Source: Flavobacterium gawalongense (GTDB lineage: Bacteria; Bacteroidota; Bacteroidia; Flavobacteriales; Flavobacteriaceae). Taken from it: 64,000 bases of DNA. Shown piece by piece: positions 1 through 9,445 of this stretch (position 1 is the first letter of the stretch; each line of letters starts with the position of its first letter). The notes beneath the pieces were generated by a model, which had not been told where the DNA came from, made no database searches, and worked only from the letters and a program-made list of their open reading frames with translations. Location: NCBI RefSeq assembly GCF_007097265.1, contig NZ_VJZP01000007.1:1-64000 (forward strand), written 5' to 3'. The position numbers and the translations under genes were made by a program.

Positions 1-64
1 AAAAGATGTATTAAACAGATACGCAACTTATTAAATATAACAAAATTATTTCAACAACATTCTT

Positions 65-733
65 TTAGACTACAGCCAATGTTTTTTGATAATAAAGCGA
101 ATAAATCAATTCTACTATTTCAATTTTGGTACCCGTCCAAGTGAGTTTTGATGTTTTGGAGGGATGCGTAGTACTACAAATGTTATTGATTTGATCAATT
201 TTTTCTTCCAGGTAAATTTCTAAAATATCATTTGCGATGATACTGGCCACTTTCAAATCATGGGAAGTACAGAGTCTTTTGTCACAATTAATCAAAACTA
301 TATCGGAGTTGATTATCTGTTTATCTGAGTTTCGTACAAAATACAAATGATCATTGTAACTGCTGCCAGAACGGAAGTATTTGTAAAACTCCTTGTCTTT
401 TTTTGAAAATTGAAAACAAATATTAAGTTCTTTTTCGTAATGCCTTATTTTAAGTTTCTTGCTGTTGGAAGGCGAATTTGATTCGATATCCAAGATCTTT
501 TTATAGAAAATATACTTTGATGTAATCTTAAATTTTAATTCCTTAAAAAAGTGAATTTCCTCTTCAATCGAATTGAAGATATACTTTTTCAACCATTTGA
601 AAAGCTCTTTAAGTTTTACTTGGATATACTGAAGCACTTGTTTCGCCTGACTGATAGGATCGATAGTTGTATTTTTAATTTTTTCAATTTCCGATTCAAA
701 TTCACAAAAGAATGCATCGCAATATATCTGCAT
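65..733 (-). CDS. RteC-domain protein, C-terminally shortened
   Basis: This is a 222-residue RteC-like protein. RteC proteins are regulators found on Bacteroidota conjugative elements of the CTnDOT type. The family signature is visible near the end (LTWTGTK followed by an ELIYSLY stretch, about residues 197-215). As I recall the family, another 50 or so residues normally follow this motif; here the frame stops six residues after it, and I could not recover an RteC-like tail in other frames of bases 1-64. The protein is therefore probably truncated or rearranged at the window edge. It is charged and Lys/Ile-rich with no signal peptide. It sits 117 bp downstream of the integrase on the same strand, which fits the right end of an integrated element. 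Activity is uncertain given the missing tail. Confidence 0.7.
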   Translation of the reverse strand: MQIYCDAFFCEFESEIEKIKNTTIDPISQAKQVLQYIQVKLKELFKWLKKYIFNSIEEEIHFFKELKFKITSKYIFYKKILDIESNSPSNSKKLKIRHYEKELNICFQFSKKDKEFYKYFRSGSSYNDHLYFVRNSDKQIINSDIVLINCDKRLCTSHDLKVASIIANDILEIYLEEKIDQINNICSTTHPSKTSKLTWTGTKIEIVELIYSLYYQKTLAVV

Positions 734-850
734 ATATGAGTTTTAGTTTACAAAATATCAAACTAAAGTATAACATTCTTTTAGCGTTAAATCTTACATA
801 GTAGTTAAATTTTTCAAAATAGCATCCTAAATATTTCCTAATTCCTTGAT

Positions 851-2095
851 TTAATTGGTCTTGTCAAGCTTCATTTGATTTGTGTTTTTGAATTTATCTT
901 TAAGAATCATCATGTCATTGCTTATTTTTTTGTCTAAAATCTTAGCATAATGTTGGGTGGTTTTTAAATTGGTATGTCCCAGCATTTTGCTTACCGTTTC
1001 AATTGGAACGCCATTGGAAAGTGTTACAGTCGTAGCAAAAGTATGTCGGGCGATGTGAAATGTTAGTTCTTTATTGATGTCACATACATCGGCAATTTCT
1101 TTTAGGTAAGCGTTCATTTTTTGATTACTCAGAATAGGTAAGAGGCGGTTTTCATTTACACAGGTTGGATGATTTTTGTATTTATCGACGATTTCCATTG
1201 CCATTGGCAATAATGGGATTTTGGAAGGGGTATCCGTTTTTTGTCGGTTCTTAAAAATCCATTTATCTCCATCTATACCTAGGCTTACATGGTTTCTGGT
1301 TAGTTGCTGTACATCAACATAAGCCAATCCGGTAAAGCAGCTGAAAATAAATATATCGCGGACCAATTCCAATCGTTCTGAAACAAATTCTTTGTTAATC
1401 ATACTTTCTATTTCGTCTTCGTTTAAGAACTCACGGATTACTTCTTTGACTTTGGCTTTGTAGTTTGCAAATGGGTCTTTGGCTAGCCAGCCATTGGCGA
1501 GGCATTGATTTATTATTTTGTGGAAGTTTTTGACGTATTTGACCGCCGTATTATTGTTGCACTTGCGAACACTACGCAAATAGAATTCATACTCCATGAT
1601 AAAAGCATGGTCAATCTTCTCGATATTTATATCTGATAGGCTGTATTTCCAGTGTAGAAAGTCTTTGGTGTGCTTCAGTGAGGTTTTGTATCGTTCCAAT
1701 GTACCAGGTGCGTATTCGAGACCCAAAAGCTCTTCCACTTTCCGGTTGTGCTCCTCGAAAATTGGAATTAGCATTCGTTCCCGTTCTTTAATTCCGGTTA
1801 ACTCATTTTTGAAGGTTTCAAAGTTTACCGGGATATCTTTTTTGATTAAAATTTTCTCAATATTTAAAATCTTTGATTTTAAATGGTCAAGATGTCCATT
1901 TATTAAACGAGCTTCTTCCGAAGTTCCTTTCATTTTTGACATTTCAGAATGCCATTTTTCGGGATCCACAAACTTACCTGTGCTGTTGTCTAATCGTTTG
2001 CGATTGATAGTAATTCTTTGAAAAATTGGAACTAGCCCTTGGGCATTGACTTTTGCTCTTTTTAGATAAAAGAGAATTGAAATTGGTGCATCCAT
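851..2095 (-). CDS. Tyrosine-type site-specific integrase
   Basis: A 414-residue phage-integrase-family recombinase with the usual Bacteroidota layout: an N-terminal arm-binding region (residues 1-90), a SAM-like core-binding domain (about 110-210) and a C-terminal catalytic domain. Catalytic residues visible are H347 and R350 (HIARH), H374 (LGHTN) and the tyrosine nucleophile Y383 (HYAK). The first catalytic arginine expected in the FTGLxYxDV box is replaced (FTGLAYVDV), a deviation known from CTnDOT-like recombinases. The gene starts about 250 bp from the 3' end of tRNA-Ser, the usual position for an integrase that recombines at a tRNA 3' end, and RteC follows downstream. It probably integrates and excises an element that extends left beyond the window. 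Confidence 0.93.
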   Translation of the reverse strand: MDAPISILFYLKRAKVNAQGLVPIFQRITINRKRLDNSTGKFVDPEKWHSEMSKMKGTSEEARLINGHLDHLKSKILNIEKILIKKDIPVNFETFKNELTGIKERERMLIPIFEEHNRKVEELLGLEYAPGTLERYKTSLKHTKDFLHWKYSLSDINIEKIDHAFIMEYEFYLRSVRKCNNNTAVKYVKNFHKIINQCLANGWLAKDPFANYKAKVKEVIREFLNEDEIESMINKEFVSERLELVRDIFIFSCFTGLAYVDVQQLTRNHVSLGIDGDKWIFKNRQKTDTPSKIPLLPMAMEIVDKYKNHPTCVNENRLLPILSNQKMNAYLKEIADVCDINKELTFHIARHTFATTVTLSNGVPIETVSKMLGHTNLKTTQHYAKILDKKISNDMMILKDKFKNTNQMKLDKTN

Positions 2096-2288
2096 GATTT
2101 GGTAACCTTTAAGTTAATAGAAATTTAGAAATTCCATCAACACAAAACAAGATGTTCATATAGTGAACTTCTTATTTCATAAGGGTTTCCAAAGGTAGGG
2201 GCACATAACTTTTAAATTTTTAAAGTGCCCCGCAAAGTACCCCTTATAGTATGAGAAACCATGAATAATTTGGATAGGTCGTAAAATG

Positions 2289-2322
2289 AAAACCCTCTAA
2301 ATCATACGATTTAAAGGGTTTT
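2289..2322 (-). terminator. Hairpin downstream of tRNA-Ser
   Basis: The arms AAAACCCT..TAAATC and GATTTAAAGGGTTTT form a stem ending in a T-run on the minus strand. It lies 24 bp past the 3' end of the tRNA gene and would end its transcript. Confidence 0.6.
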
Positions 2323-2345
2323 AGTTGGCTTTTTGAATTAACCAG

Positions 2346-2430
2346 CGGAGAAAGAGGGATTCGAACCCCCGGACCTGTTACAGTCAACAGTTTTCAAGAC
2401 TGCCGCATTCGACCGCTCTGCCATTTCTCC
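2346..2430 (-). tRNA. tRNA-Ser (anticodon UGA)
   Basis: Read on the minus strand, the gene begins GGAGAAATGGCAGAGCGG, has an anticodon arm CAGTCTTGAAAACTG with anticodon TGA, a long variable arm typical of class II tRNAs, and a T-loop GGTTCGAATCC. The acceptor stem GGAGAAA pairs with TTTCTCC (2347-2353). CCA is not encoded. The integrase and RteC genes lie on its 3' side, so the 3' end of this tRNA is the likely attachment site of that element. Confidence 0.96.
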
Positions 2431-2597
2431 AGTATGTCGCTTTCATTATCTGATTGCGAGTGCAAATATAAGAACCTTTTTTGGTTATGCAAATCTATTT
2501 TTATAAAAAAAGCATGTATTTTAGTGACTAATTTTTAATTGTTTCATTTTCTATACTTTATGCGAAACTTATTTTTACAAAAAATTGAAATATAGGT

Positions 2598-3731
2598 TTA
2601 ATACTTTACGTATTCGGTTATTTCCAGTCCATATCCAATCATTCCGACACGTTTAGTTCCCTCAGTATTGGATACCAATCTAATTTTTGAGATATCTATA
2701 TCATGTAATATTTGAGCGCCAATTCCAAAATCTTTACTGTCAATAACAATTTTGGGCGCTTTCATCACTCCTTCACTTTGCAATAATTTAAGTTCTGTTA
2801 TACGGCTTAGTAAATTCACCGATTGCATATCCTGATTGATAAAAATAACAGCACCTTTTCCTTGCTCGTTAATTACTTTAAACATATCATCCAGTTGTTG
2901 GTCTGCATTATTAGTCAATGTGCCTAATAAATCATTATTTACCTGTGAGGAATTGATTCTTGTTAAAATGGATTCGCCCAAATTCCAAGTGCCTTTTGTT
3001 AAAGCAATATGAATTTGTTTGTTGGTTGTTTGCTGGTAAGCACGTAATCTGAAAGTACCAAAACGGGTTTCTAAATCAAAATCTTCTTTTTTAATAATCA
3101 AACTATCGTGCTGCATTCTGTAAGCAACTAAATCTTCGATAGAAACTAATTTTAAATTGAATTTTTTAGCCACTTTTACCAATTGTGGTAAGCGTGCCAT
3201 CGAGCCATCTTCGTTCATGATTTCTACAATCACTCCAGCCGATTTAAAGCCTGCCAAACGTGCGAAATCAATTGCAGCTTCAGTATGTCCAGTTCTTCTT
3301 AATACACCTCCTTGTTTAGCAATAAGAGGAAATATATGTCCTGGTCGTGCTAAATCGTGTGGTTTCGTTTTGGAATCAACCAACGACAAAATAGTTTTTG
3401 CTCTATCTCCCGCTGATATCCCTGTTGTTACTCCGTTTCCTCTTAAATCTACCGAAACGGTAAAAGCAGTTTCCATAGGATCTGTATTGTTACTAACCAT
3501 TACATGCAGTCCTAATTCTTTGCAACGACTTTCTGTTAATGGTGCACAAATCAATCCACGACCGTGTGTAGCCATGAAATTAATCATTTCGGGTGTTACT
3601 TTTTCGGCTGCAGCCAAGAAATCACCTTCGTTTTCTCGATCTTCATCATCAACAACAATAATAATTTTCCCTTGTCGAATGTCTTCGATCGCTTCTTCTA
3701 TTGTGTTGAGGTGTATTTTACTTGTAACCAT
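2598..3731 (-). CDS. ribB: 3,4-dihydroxy-2-butanone-4-phosphate synthase with degenerate GTP cyclohydrolase II-like tail
   Basis: A 377-residue cytosolic enzyme of riboflavin synthesis. Residues 1-205 form a complete DHBP synthase (ribulose-5-phosphate to dihydroxybutanone phosphate): the acidic DDEDRENEGD metal-binding loop is at about 28-37, and THGRGLIC and RRTGHTEAAIDF motifs are present. The remaining 170 residues align in layout with GTP cyclohydrolase II, but the zinc-cysteine cluster (CxxTGDxxGSxxCxCG) is replaced by a cysteine-free NSSQVNNDLLG region, and the catalytic YxLQDxGxDT segment is not seen. This part is unlikely to be an active cyclohydrolase, so a separate ribA elsewhere is expected. 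The gene is last in a leftward run, 9 bp after the LptF/G-like gene. Confidence 0.92.
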   Translation of the reverse strand: MVTSKIHLNTIEEAIEDIRQGKIIIVVDDEDRENEGDFLAAAEKVTPEMINFMATHGRGLICAPLTESRCKELGLHVMVSNNTDPMETAFTVSVDLRGNGVTTGISAGDRAKTILSLVDSKTKPHDLARPGHIFPLIAKQGGVLRRTGHTEAAIDFARLAGFKSAGVIVEIMNEDGSMARLPQLVKVAKKFNLKLVSIEDLVAYRMQHDSLIIKKEDFDLETRFGTFRLRAYQQTTNKQIHIALTKGTWNLGESILTRINSSQVNNDLLGTLTNNADQQLDDMFKVINEQGKGAVIFINQDMQSVNLLSRITELKLLQSEGVMKAPKIVIDSKDFGIGAQILHDIDISKIRLVSNTEGTKRVGMIGYGLEITEYVKY

Positions 3732-3740
3732 GATTGGTGT

Positions 3741-5174
3741 TTAATTTTGTGATGGAAATATTTTTTGGAATATTTTTTGAAATGGAGCTAAAATGACATC
3801 CATATTTATTAATCCGATATCGTTTGTGGCTCTGTATGACAAAAGAATAGCTAATGGTGATAGAATAAAGGAGGACATCCAAGCTCCTAAAAATGGAGAT
3901 AAACCATCTTCCTGTGCGATTCTTTTACCGAAAGTATTTATAAAGTGAAAAGTTATGAAAATTAAAACCGCAAAAATTATAGGAAGTCCCAATCCGCCTT
4001 TTCTGATAATGGCTCCCAAAGGGGCTCCAATAAAAAACATCAAAAAGCAAGCATATGCAATTACAAATTTGTCATAAAATGCCAATAAATGATTGTTGAT
4101 GTTTTTTCGTTTATTTTTAAAATCCGTATTACTGGCATCAATCGAATATTTTGTACTGGCAAGGTTACTAACGGCAAGATCTAAAATCTTTGATTTCTCC
4201 TCATTGTTATATAATGACAATATATTGTTTGGAAGGGTTTTACTTTTTTTGAGGGATTGTATTTTATTATCCTTTGGAATTAGAATTCGCTGATTCATGT
4301 TTTCCGAAAACGAAAGGATATCCGTTTTTAAATTTTTATGTAATGAATCCAACGTATAATTTAATTCATTTACGGTAAGCATCGTGTTAGTATTCGCAAT
4401 CTGCTCATTATTTACATCCACTTTATTCAATTTTGATAAATCGATATTGATAATGTATTTTTTGAATGAACTTTTTGCAAATGGCATTTTGCTTCTTTCT
4501 TCATATTTTTTGGGAACGATGTCTTCATAGTAGTAACCATTATTCAATACTAATTGTAGAATACTGGATTCCTCGCTACTTATTAATTCTCCATTTTTAG
4601 CCTTGATAACCGTTTTGCTGCCGTCACCTAGATTTGATTTTTTGTGGATAGTAATACCAGTAAGGAAATTTCCGTTTTCTCCAGATTTTTTATTGACTTT
4701 AATATTATAAAAGCCAACATCGCTAAACTGACCTTCGGCAATTGCCAAAGCAGGTTTGGCTTGAGCAATATTTTTTCTGAAATTGATAAACTTATATTCT
4801 GCAAAAGGAATCACATTATTAGCAAAAAGAAAGGCGATACCTCCCAGTATAACAATGAAAATAGTTAGGCTTTTCATTGCTCTTTTTAGCGAAACCCCAG
4901 CTGATTTCATGGCAGCCAATTCATAATTTTCAGACAAATCACCAAAAGTCATTATGGAAGCCAATAGTACTGACAAAGGTAAAACCAAAGGAATAATTCG
5001 AGGCATTGAAAAGCCTAAAAATTTGATAATCATTACTAAATCCAAATCTTTACCTGCTAATTCGGATATAAATAACCAAACGGTTTGAAGTATAAAAATG
5101 AAAAAGAGTATTACAAATACAGTTGTAAATGTAGTCAGAAATGTTTTTAATAAGTATTTGTCAAGAATTTTCAC
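3741..5174 (-). CDS. LptF/LptG family permease (YjgP/YjgQ)
   Basis: A 477-residue inner-membrane protein of the LptF/LptG family, which extracts lipopolysaccharide from the inner membrane with the LptB ATPase. Three membrane segments lie in the first 120 residues, a periplasmic beta-rich region spans about 125-370, and three more segments are at the C-terminus. The coupling-helix region MKSAGVSLKRAM (about residues 89-100) is clear. Many Bacteroidota have two such genes apart on the chromosome; only one is here, so I cannot say whether it acts as F or G. It is 9 bp downstream of lolA and 9 bp upstream of ribB, giving an envelope-biogenesis operon. Confidence 0.9.
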   Translation of the reverse strand: MKILDKYLLKTFLTTFTTVFVILFFIFILQTVWLFISELAGKDLDLVMIIKFLGFSMPRIIPLVLPLSVLLASIMTFGDLSENYELAAMKSAGVSLKRAMKSLTIFIVILGGIAFLFANNVIPFAEYKFINFRKNIAQAKPALAIAEGQFSDVGFYNIKVNKKSGENGNFLTGITIHKKSNLGDGSKTVIKAKNGELISSEESSILQLVLNNGYYYEDIVPKKYEERSKMPFAKSSFKKYIINIDLSKLNKVDVNNEQIANTNTMLTVNELNYTLDSLHKNLKTDILSFSENMNQRILIPKDNKIQSLKKSKTLPNNILSLYNNEEKSKILDLAVSNLASTKYSIDASNTDFKNKRKNINNHLLAFYDKFVIAYACFLMFFIGAPLGAIIRKGGLGLPIIFAVLIFITFHFINTFGKRIAQEDGLSPFLGAWMSSFILSPLAILLSYRATNDIGLINMDVILAPFQKIFQKIFPSQN

Positions 5175-5183
5175 CGATATAGA

Positions 5184-5849
5184 TTAATCTAATTTGTTGA
5201 TGTAGTAATTTGGATATTTACTTTCCGCAAATGTAAATTGATTTTTTGACAAAGGTTGGTTGGTTTTAAAAGAATTAACGGTTAAAGTCGTTTTTGTGCC
5301 TTTTTTACCCATTTCAATCAAATTATAGATATGTTTGGTTTGCACATCGATTCCCAATAATACCTCTTTTCTTTGATCTTTGGCATTTGTTGGAATGAGT
5401 TTAATGTACTGAATTTTTCTGCCTTTTACATCCTGCAAAATATCCATATTATATTTATAACCAGTATTAAAAAAGGTTAGCATTTTTGAAGGTGTAATGG
5501 CATTATCTTCTTTTTCATTTACTTTAGAAATAGTAATCTCTTCATCTTCTGGAACAATAGTATATGTTTTTTTTCCGTCAAAAATTTTCGTAACTCCCAT
5601 GAAATTCAATACATACTGATTTCCTTTCATGGTTACATTCCCTTTACTGTCCTGATTGATATTTTCTCTGGAATTATTTAAAGAATATTTAAAATCAATT
5701 ACAATATTATCATAACTTCTAACTTTTGCAGTAACCTGATCTAAAAGGTCTTTCGCTTTTTTATCTTGGGCTTGTATTGAAAAACTAAAAAGAAGTAAAA
5801 ATGAGATATATATAATTTTTTTGTACATTGCTTTCTGTTGTTGTTTCAT
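5184..5849 (-). CDS. lolA: LolA-like outer-membrane lipoprotein carrier
   Basis: A 221-residue secreted protein with a signal peptide (hydrophobic YISFLLLFSFSIQAQ ending near residue 28) and a single LolA/LolB-like half-barrel domain. LolA shuttles lipoproteins through the periplasm. An in-frame ATG at codon 8 (MYKKIIY) is an equally good start and gives a more typical signal peptide. It lies between ftsK and the LptF/G gene, an order common in flavobacteria as far as I recall. Confidence 0.85.
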   Translation of the reverse strand: MKQQQKAMYKKIIYISFLLLFSFSIQAQDKKAKDLLDQVTAKVRSYDNIVIDFKYSLNNSRENINQDSKGNVTMKGNQYVLNFMGVTKIFDGKKTYTIVPEDEEITISKVNEKEDNAITPSKMLTFFNTGYKYNMDILQDVKGRKIQYIKLIPTNAKDQRKEVLLGIDVQTKHIYNLIEMGKKGTKTTLTVNSFKTNQPLSKNQFTFAESKYPNYYINKLD

Positions 5850-5905
5850 TAGATATGTTCTTTTGTTATTATTGTTGTTGTCTTGGACTGAACACTGACC
5901 ACTTC

Positions 5906-8353
5906 TTAAGACTGTTCATTGTTGAAAAATTGATCAAGAGAACTCATGTCTAGGATGTTTACACTACGTGCTTTACTTCCTTCAAACGGACCTACAATTC
6001 CTGCGGCTTCCAATTGATCAATTAATCGACCTGCTCTGTTGTAGCCTAATTTTAGCTTTCTTTGTAACAATGAAGCGGAGCCTTGTTGTGCATTTACAAT
6101 AATTTCGGCGGCTTCTCTAAACAAAGTATCTCTGTCGGAAATATCCATATCAAGATTAATGCCACTTTCCTCTCCAACAAATTCCGGAAGTAAATAAGCA
6201 GTTGCATATGCTTTTTGCGAACCAATGAATTCCGTAATTTTTTCTACTTCGGGTGTGTCTATAAAGGCACATTGTACACGAACAACATCATTTCCGTTGG
6301 TGTAAAGCATATCTCCTCGTCCTATCAATTGATCCGCACCCTGAGTATCAAGAATGGTTCGGGAATCAATTTTTGAGGTAACTCTAAAAGCAATTCTAGC
6401 TGGAAAATTGGCTTTTATTAAACCTGTAATTACATTCACCGAAGGTCTTTGGGTAGCAATAATTAAATGGATACCAATGGCCCGCGCTAATTGAGCTAAA
6501 CGTGCTATAGGAACTTCGACCTCTTTTCCGGCGGTCATAATTAAATCGGCAAACTCATCAACAACGAGAACGATATAAGGTAAAAATCGGTGTCCATTTT
6601 CAGGATTCAATTTTCGAGCTTTAAATTTATCGTTGTATTCTTTGATGTTACGCACCATCGCATCTTTTAATAAAGAATAGCGGTTGTCCATTTCTACACA
6701 AAGTGAATTCAGGGTATTGACCACTTTTGCATTATCAGTAATAATAGCATCATCCATATCTGGAAGCTTCGCTAAATAATGTCTTTCAATTTTATTAAAC
6801 AACGTTAGCTCTACTTTTTTAGGATCGACCAGTACAAATTTAACTTCTGCGGGATGTTTTTTGTACAAAAGTGAAGTCAGAACCGCATTCAATCCAACAG
6901 ATTTTCCTTGTCCGGTAGCTCCTGCCATCAGTAAGTGAGGCATTTTGGCTAAATCAACCACAAAAGTTTCATTAGAAATAGTTTTTCCTAAGGCGATTGG
7001 CAATTCCATTTCGGCTTCCTGAAATTTGGCTGAGCCAATAACACTTTTCATGGAAACCATCGTAGGATTCTTATTGGGAACCTCGATTCCTATGGTTCCT
7101 TTTCCTGGAATAGGAGCAATGATACGAATTCCTAATGCCGAAAGTGACAACGCAATATCATCTTCTAAACTTTTAATTTTCGAGATACGAATACCCGCTT
7201 CCGGTACAATTTCATATAAAGTAACCGATGGTCCAACGGTAGCTTTTATCTGTGCAATTTCTATTTTATAATTGCGAAGCGTATCAACAATCCTGTTTTT
7301 ATTTTCTTCTAATTCTTCCTGGTTGATGGTAATTCCACCAGTCGAATATTCCTTTAATAAATCTATCGTAGGAAATTTATAATTGGATAAATCCAAAGTT
7401 GGATCGAATAATCCAAAATCAGCAACAAGTCTAGAAGCTAAATTTTCTTCTATAATATCTTCTTCTGGAGCTGTTTCTATTACAAAAGTATCTGCAGGAT
7501 TTGAAATAATTTCCGGAGTAGCCATTGGCGTTACTTCCATGGCAAGAGGTTTTGCTATGGGATCCAAATTAATTTCGGATGAATTATTGATAGTTGGTTT
7601 TAACGCTTCTTTATTAATTTCGAATTGATTTCCATTTATTTTCAAATGAATGTCATCAATTTCTTCTTCCGCAACAGCAAATTCCTCTAAATTATAACCG
7701 CTACTTTTTGCTCCATTTAGAGGAATAGTGGCTAAATCAGCTTTAATTTCTTTTTTGGTATTATCAAAAAAGGACTGAATATTTTCTGGCGAAATTTTGA
7801 TTTTGAAAATCACATAGATGATTAATCCAAAAAGCAAGATCAATAATGTTCCTGTTTTTCCAATGTAATCTTGAGAAAATAGATTCAATTCATATCCAAT
7901 TGTCCCTCCTAATTCGGGTACTGATGTGGCAAAAAAACCAAATAAAACGGATAAAACAATAATTACGAATAAATCCCAAAACCAAATATTCTTCAGCTTT
8001 TTTAAGGGAATAGAGAGAACCATGTACATTCCTGTTAGGAAAAATAAGCGCACGAATATAAATGCGGCAATCCCAAAACCTTTATAAACAATTAAGTCAG
8101 CTAAAAATGCTCCAAATTTTCCTAACCAATTGTGAACAGTTTCGGTTCTGTAAGTCAATTCTCGAACAGCACTTTGATCTTGTTGTCCGTAGATGTAAAA
8201 GGAAATAAATGCAAATAATAAAGCAATTGAAAATAACACCAAAAGAGAACCAAAAACAATTGTGTGTTGTTTGGTTATTCTCCATGGATTATTTCCCTCC
8301 GTTTTAGAATCGTTTTTTTTATCTAAAGGCGCTGTTTTTGTTGTTTTTGCCAT
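5906..8353 (-). CDS. ftsK: DNA translocase FtsK/SpoIIIE
   Basis: An 815-residue chromosome-segregation motor acting at the division septum. It has four N-terminal membrane segments (within residues 30-185), a short acidic linker, an FtsK alpha/beta motor with Walker A GATGQGKSVGLN near residue 476-488 and Walker B VVDEFADL, and a C-terminal gamma winged helix (LQRKLKLGYNRAGRLIDQL) that would read polar KOPS-like sites. The linker is far shorter than in E. coli FtsK, as is normal for Bacteroidota. It is co-directional with dgkA (18 bp upstream) and lolA (56 bp downstream). Confidence 0.97.
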   Translation of the reverse strand: MAKTTKTAPLDKKNDSKTEGNNPWRITKQHTIVFGSLLVLFSIALLFAFISFYIYGQQDQSAVRELTYRTETVHNWLGKFGAFLADLIVYKGFGIAAFIFVRLFFLTGMYMVLSIPLKKLKNIWFWDLFVIIVLSVLFGFFATSVPELGGTIGYELNLFSQDYIGKTGTLLILLFGLIIYVIFKIKISPENIQSFFDNTKKEIKADLATIPLNGAKSSGYNLEEFAVAEEEIDDIHLKINGNQFEINKEALKPTINNSSEINLDPIAKPLAMEVTPMATPEIISNPADTFVIETAPEEDIIEENLASRLVADFGLFDPTLDLSNYKFPTIDLLKEYSTGGITINQEELEENKNRIVDTLRNYKIEIAQIKATVGPSVTLYEIVPEAGIRISKIKSLEDDIALSLSALGIRIIAPIPGKGTIGIEVPNKNPTMVSMKSVIGSAKFQEAEMELPIALGKTISNETFVVDLAKMPHLLMAGATGQGKSVGLNAVLTSLLYKKHPAEVKFVLVDPKKVELTLFNKIERHYLAKLPDMDDAIITDNAKVVNTLNSLCVEMDNRYSLLKDAMVRNIKEYNDKFKARKLNPENGHRFLPYIVLVVDEFADLIMTAGKEVEVPIARLAQLARAIGIHLIIATQRPSVNVITGLIKANFPARIAFRVTSKIDSRTILDTQGADQLIGRGDMLYTNGNDVVRVQCAFIDTPEVEKITEFIGSQKAYATAYLLPEFVGEESGINLDMDISDRDTLFREAAEIIVNAQQGSASLLQRKLKLGYNRAGRLIDQLEAAGIVGPFEGSKARSVNILDMSSLDQFFNNEQS

Positions 8354-8371
8354 TCTTGATTGTAATAATAC

Positions 8372-8746
8372 CTAAAGTAATATTGGTATATATATGATTA
8401 AACCGATTGCTATTGCTGTCAAAGCAGCAAAAAAGACAGCTCCTGCAGCAATATCTTTGATGAACCCAATTCTTTCATGATAGTTAGGATGAATAAAATC
8501 GGCTACTTTTTCAACTGCTGTATTTAAACCTTCAATACTCATGACCAAACCAATGGCCAAAGTCTGAAAAAGCCATTCTGTTTTAGAAATGCCAAAATAA
8601 AACCCAGCGATGGTAATCAATATTCCAATTGAAAATTGTACCATAACGCTGTGTTCTGTTGTAATCAATTTTAGGGCACCCTTAAAAGCATAAGAGACGC
8701 TTTTTAATCTTCCGGTGAAGAAGGTATTATCTTTTTGAAATTCCAT
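8372..8746 (-). CDS. dgkA: Diacylglycerol/undecaprenol kinase family protein
   Basis: A 124-residue integral membrane kinase of the DgkA family with three transmembrane helices. The signature EGLNTAVEKVADF (about residues 73-85) carries the catalytic glutamate and metal-binding residues. Members phosphorylate diacylglycerol or undecaprenol; the substrate cannot be told from sequence. It lies between tpx (10 bp) and ftsK (18 bp) and is probably in the same transcript. Confidence 0.93.
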   Translation of the reverse strand: MEFQKDNTFFTGRLKSVSYAFKGALKLITTEHSVMVQFSIGILITIAGFYFGISKTEWLFQTLAIGLVMSIEGLNTAVEKVADFIHPNYHERIGFIKDIAAGAVFFAALTAIAIGLIIYIPILL

Positions 8747-8756
8747 CCGGAGGTTA

Positions 8757-9254
8757 TTAAAGTACTGCTAATGCAGCTTCGTAATTCGGCTCATCCGCAA
8801 TTTCTCCAACTTGCTCCGTATGAGTAATTGTTCCATTTTCATCAACCACAATGATGGCTCTGGAATGCAATCCGGCTAAGGGGCCATTTACAATTTCTAA
8901 ACCATTGGTTTTACCAAAATCTCCAGCTTGGAAATCAGATAAATTAATAACATTTTCAAGTCCTTCAGCACCACAAAAACGGTTTTGCGCGAAAGGTAAA
9001 TCTCTGGAGATACATAATACATTGGTGTTTTCCAATTTACTTGCGCTTTCGTTAAATTTTCTAACCGACGTAGCACATGTTCCGGTATCGATACTTGGAA
9101 AAATATTCAAAACTAATTTTTTCCCTGCAAAGTCAGCTAATGAAGCAACAGAAAGATCGTTTTTAACTAATTTAAAATCGCTTATTTTTGAGCCTACTGT
9201 TGGTAATTCTCCTGAGGTATTTATTGGATTTCCTTTTAAAGTAATTGAAGCCAT
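8757..9254 (-). CDS. tpx: Thiol peroxidase (atypical 2-Cys peroxiredoxin)
   Basis: A 165-residue Tpx that reduces hydroperoxides using thioredoxin. The peroxidatic cysteine is C60 in the motif DTGTCATSVRKFN, and the resolving cysteine is C94 in NRFCGAEG. Length and motifs are standard. It is first in the leftward run tpx-dgkA-ftsK-lolA-lptF/G-ribB. Confidence 0.97.
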   Translation of the reverse strand: MASITLKGNPINTSGELPTVGSKISDFKLVKNDLSVASLADFAGKKLVLNIFPSIDTGTCATSVRKFNESASKLENTNVLCISRDLPFAQNRFCGAEGLENVINLSDFQAGDFGKTNGLEIVNGPLAGLHSRAIIVVDENGTITHTEQVGEIADEPNYEAALAVL

Positions 9255-9389
9255 AATTTTTGTTTTTTAATGAGGTTCAAAAGTATGAAAATTATTTAAG
9301 ATTTAGTGATGAAACTTTGGGATAAAGTTCAAGATTTTGGAGCATTAAGTAAACTCGTATAACCCAATGTCTTTTTTATAAAATGCATA

Positions 9390-9419
9390 AAAAAACGCAG
9401 TCGTTTCAGACTGCGTTTT
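9390..9419 (-). terminator. Rho-independent terminator of the peroxiredoxin operon
   Basis: The perfect stem ACGCAGTC / GACTGCGT has a short loop and a T-run on the minus strand, 27 bp after the stop of the 85-residue protein. Confidence 0.8.
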
Positions 9420-9445
9420 AGAAATATTGCATTAAAAATTCTTTT

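Noticed and set aside
1596..2021. 141-codon plus-strand frame
   Set aside because: Lies within the integrase gene on the opposite strand and shows no protein-like features.
3157..3744. 195-codon plus-strand frame
   Set aside because: Antisense shadow of the ribB DHBP synthase domain, which has clear catalytic motifs on the other strand.
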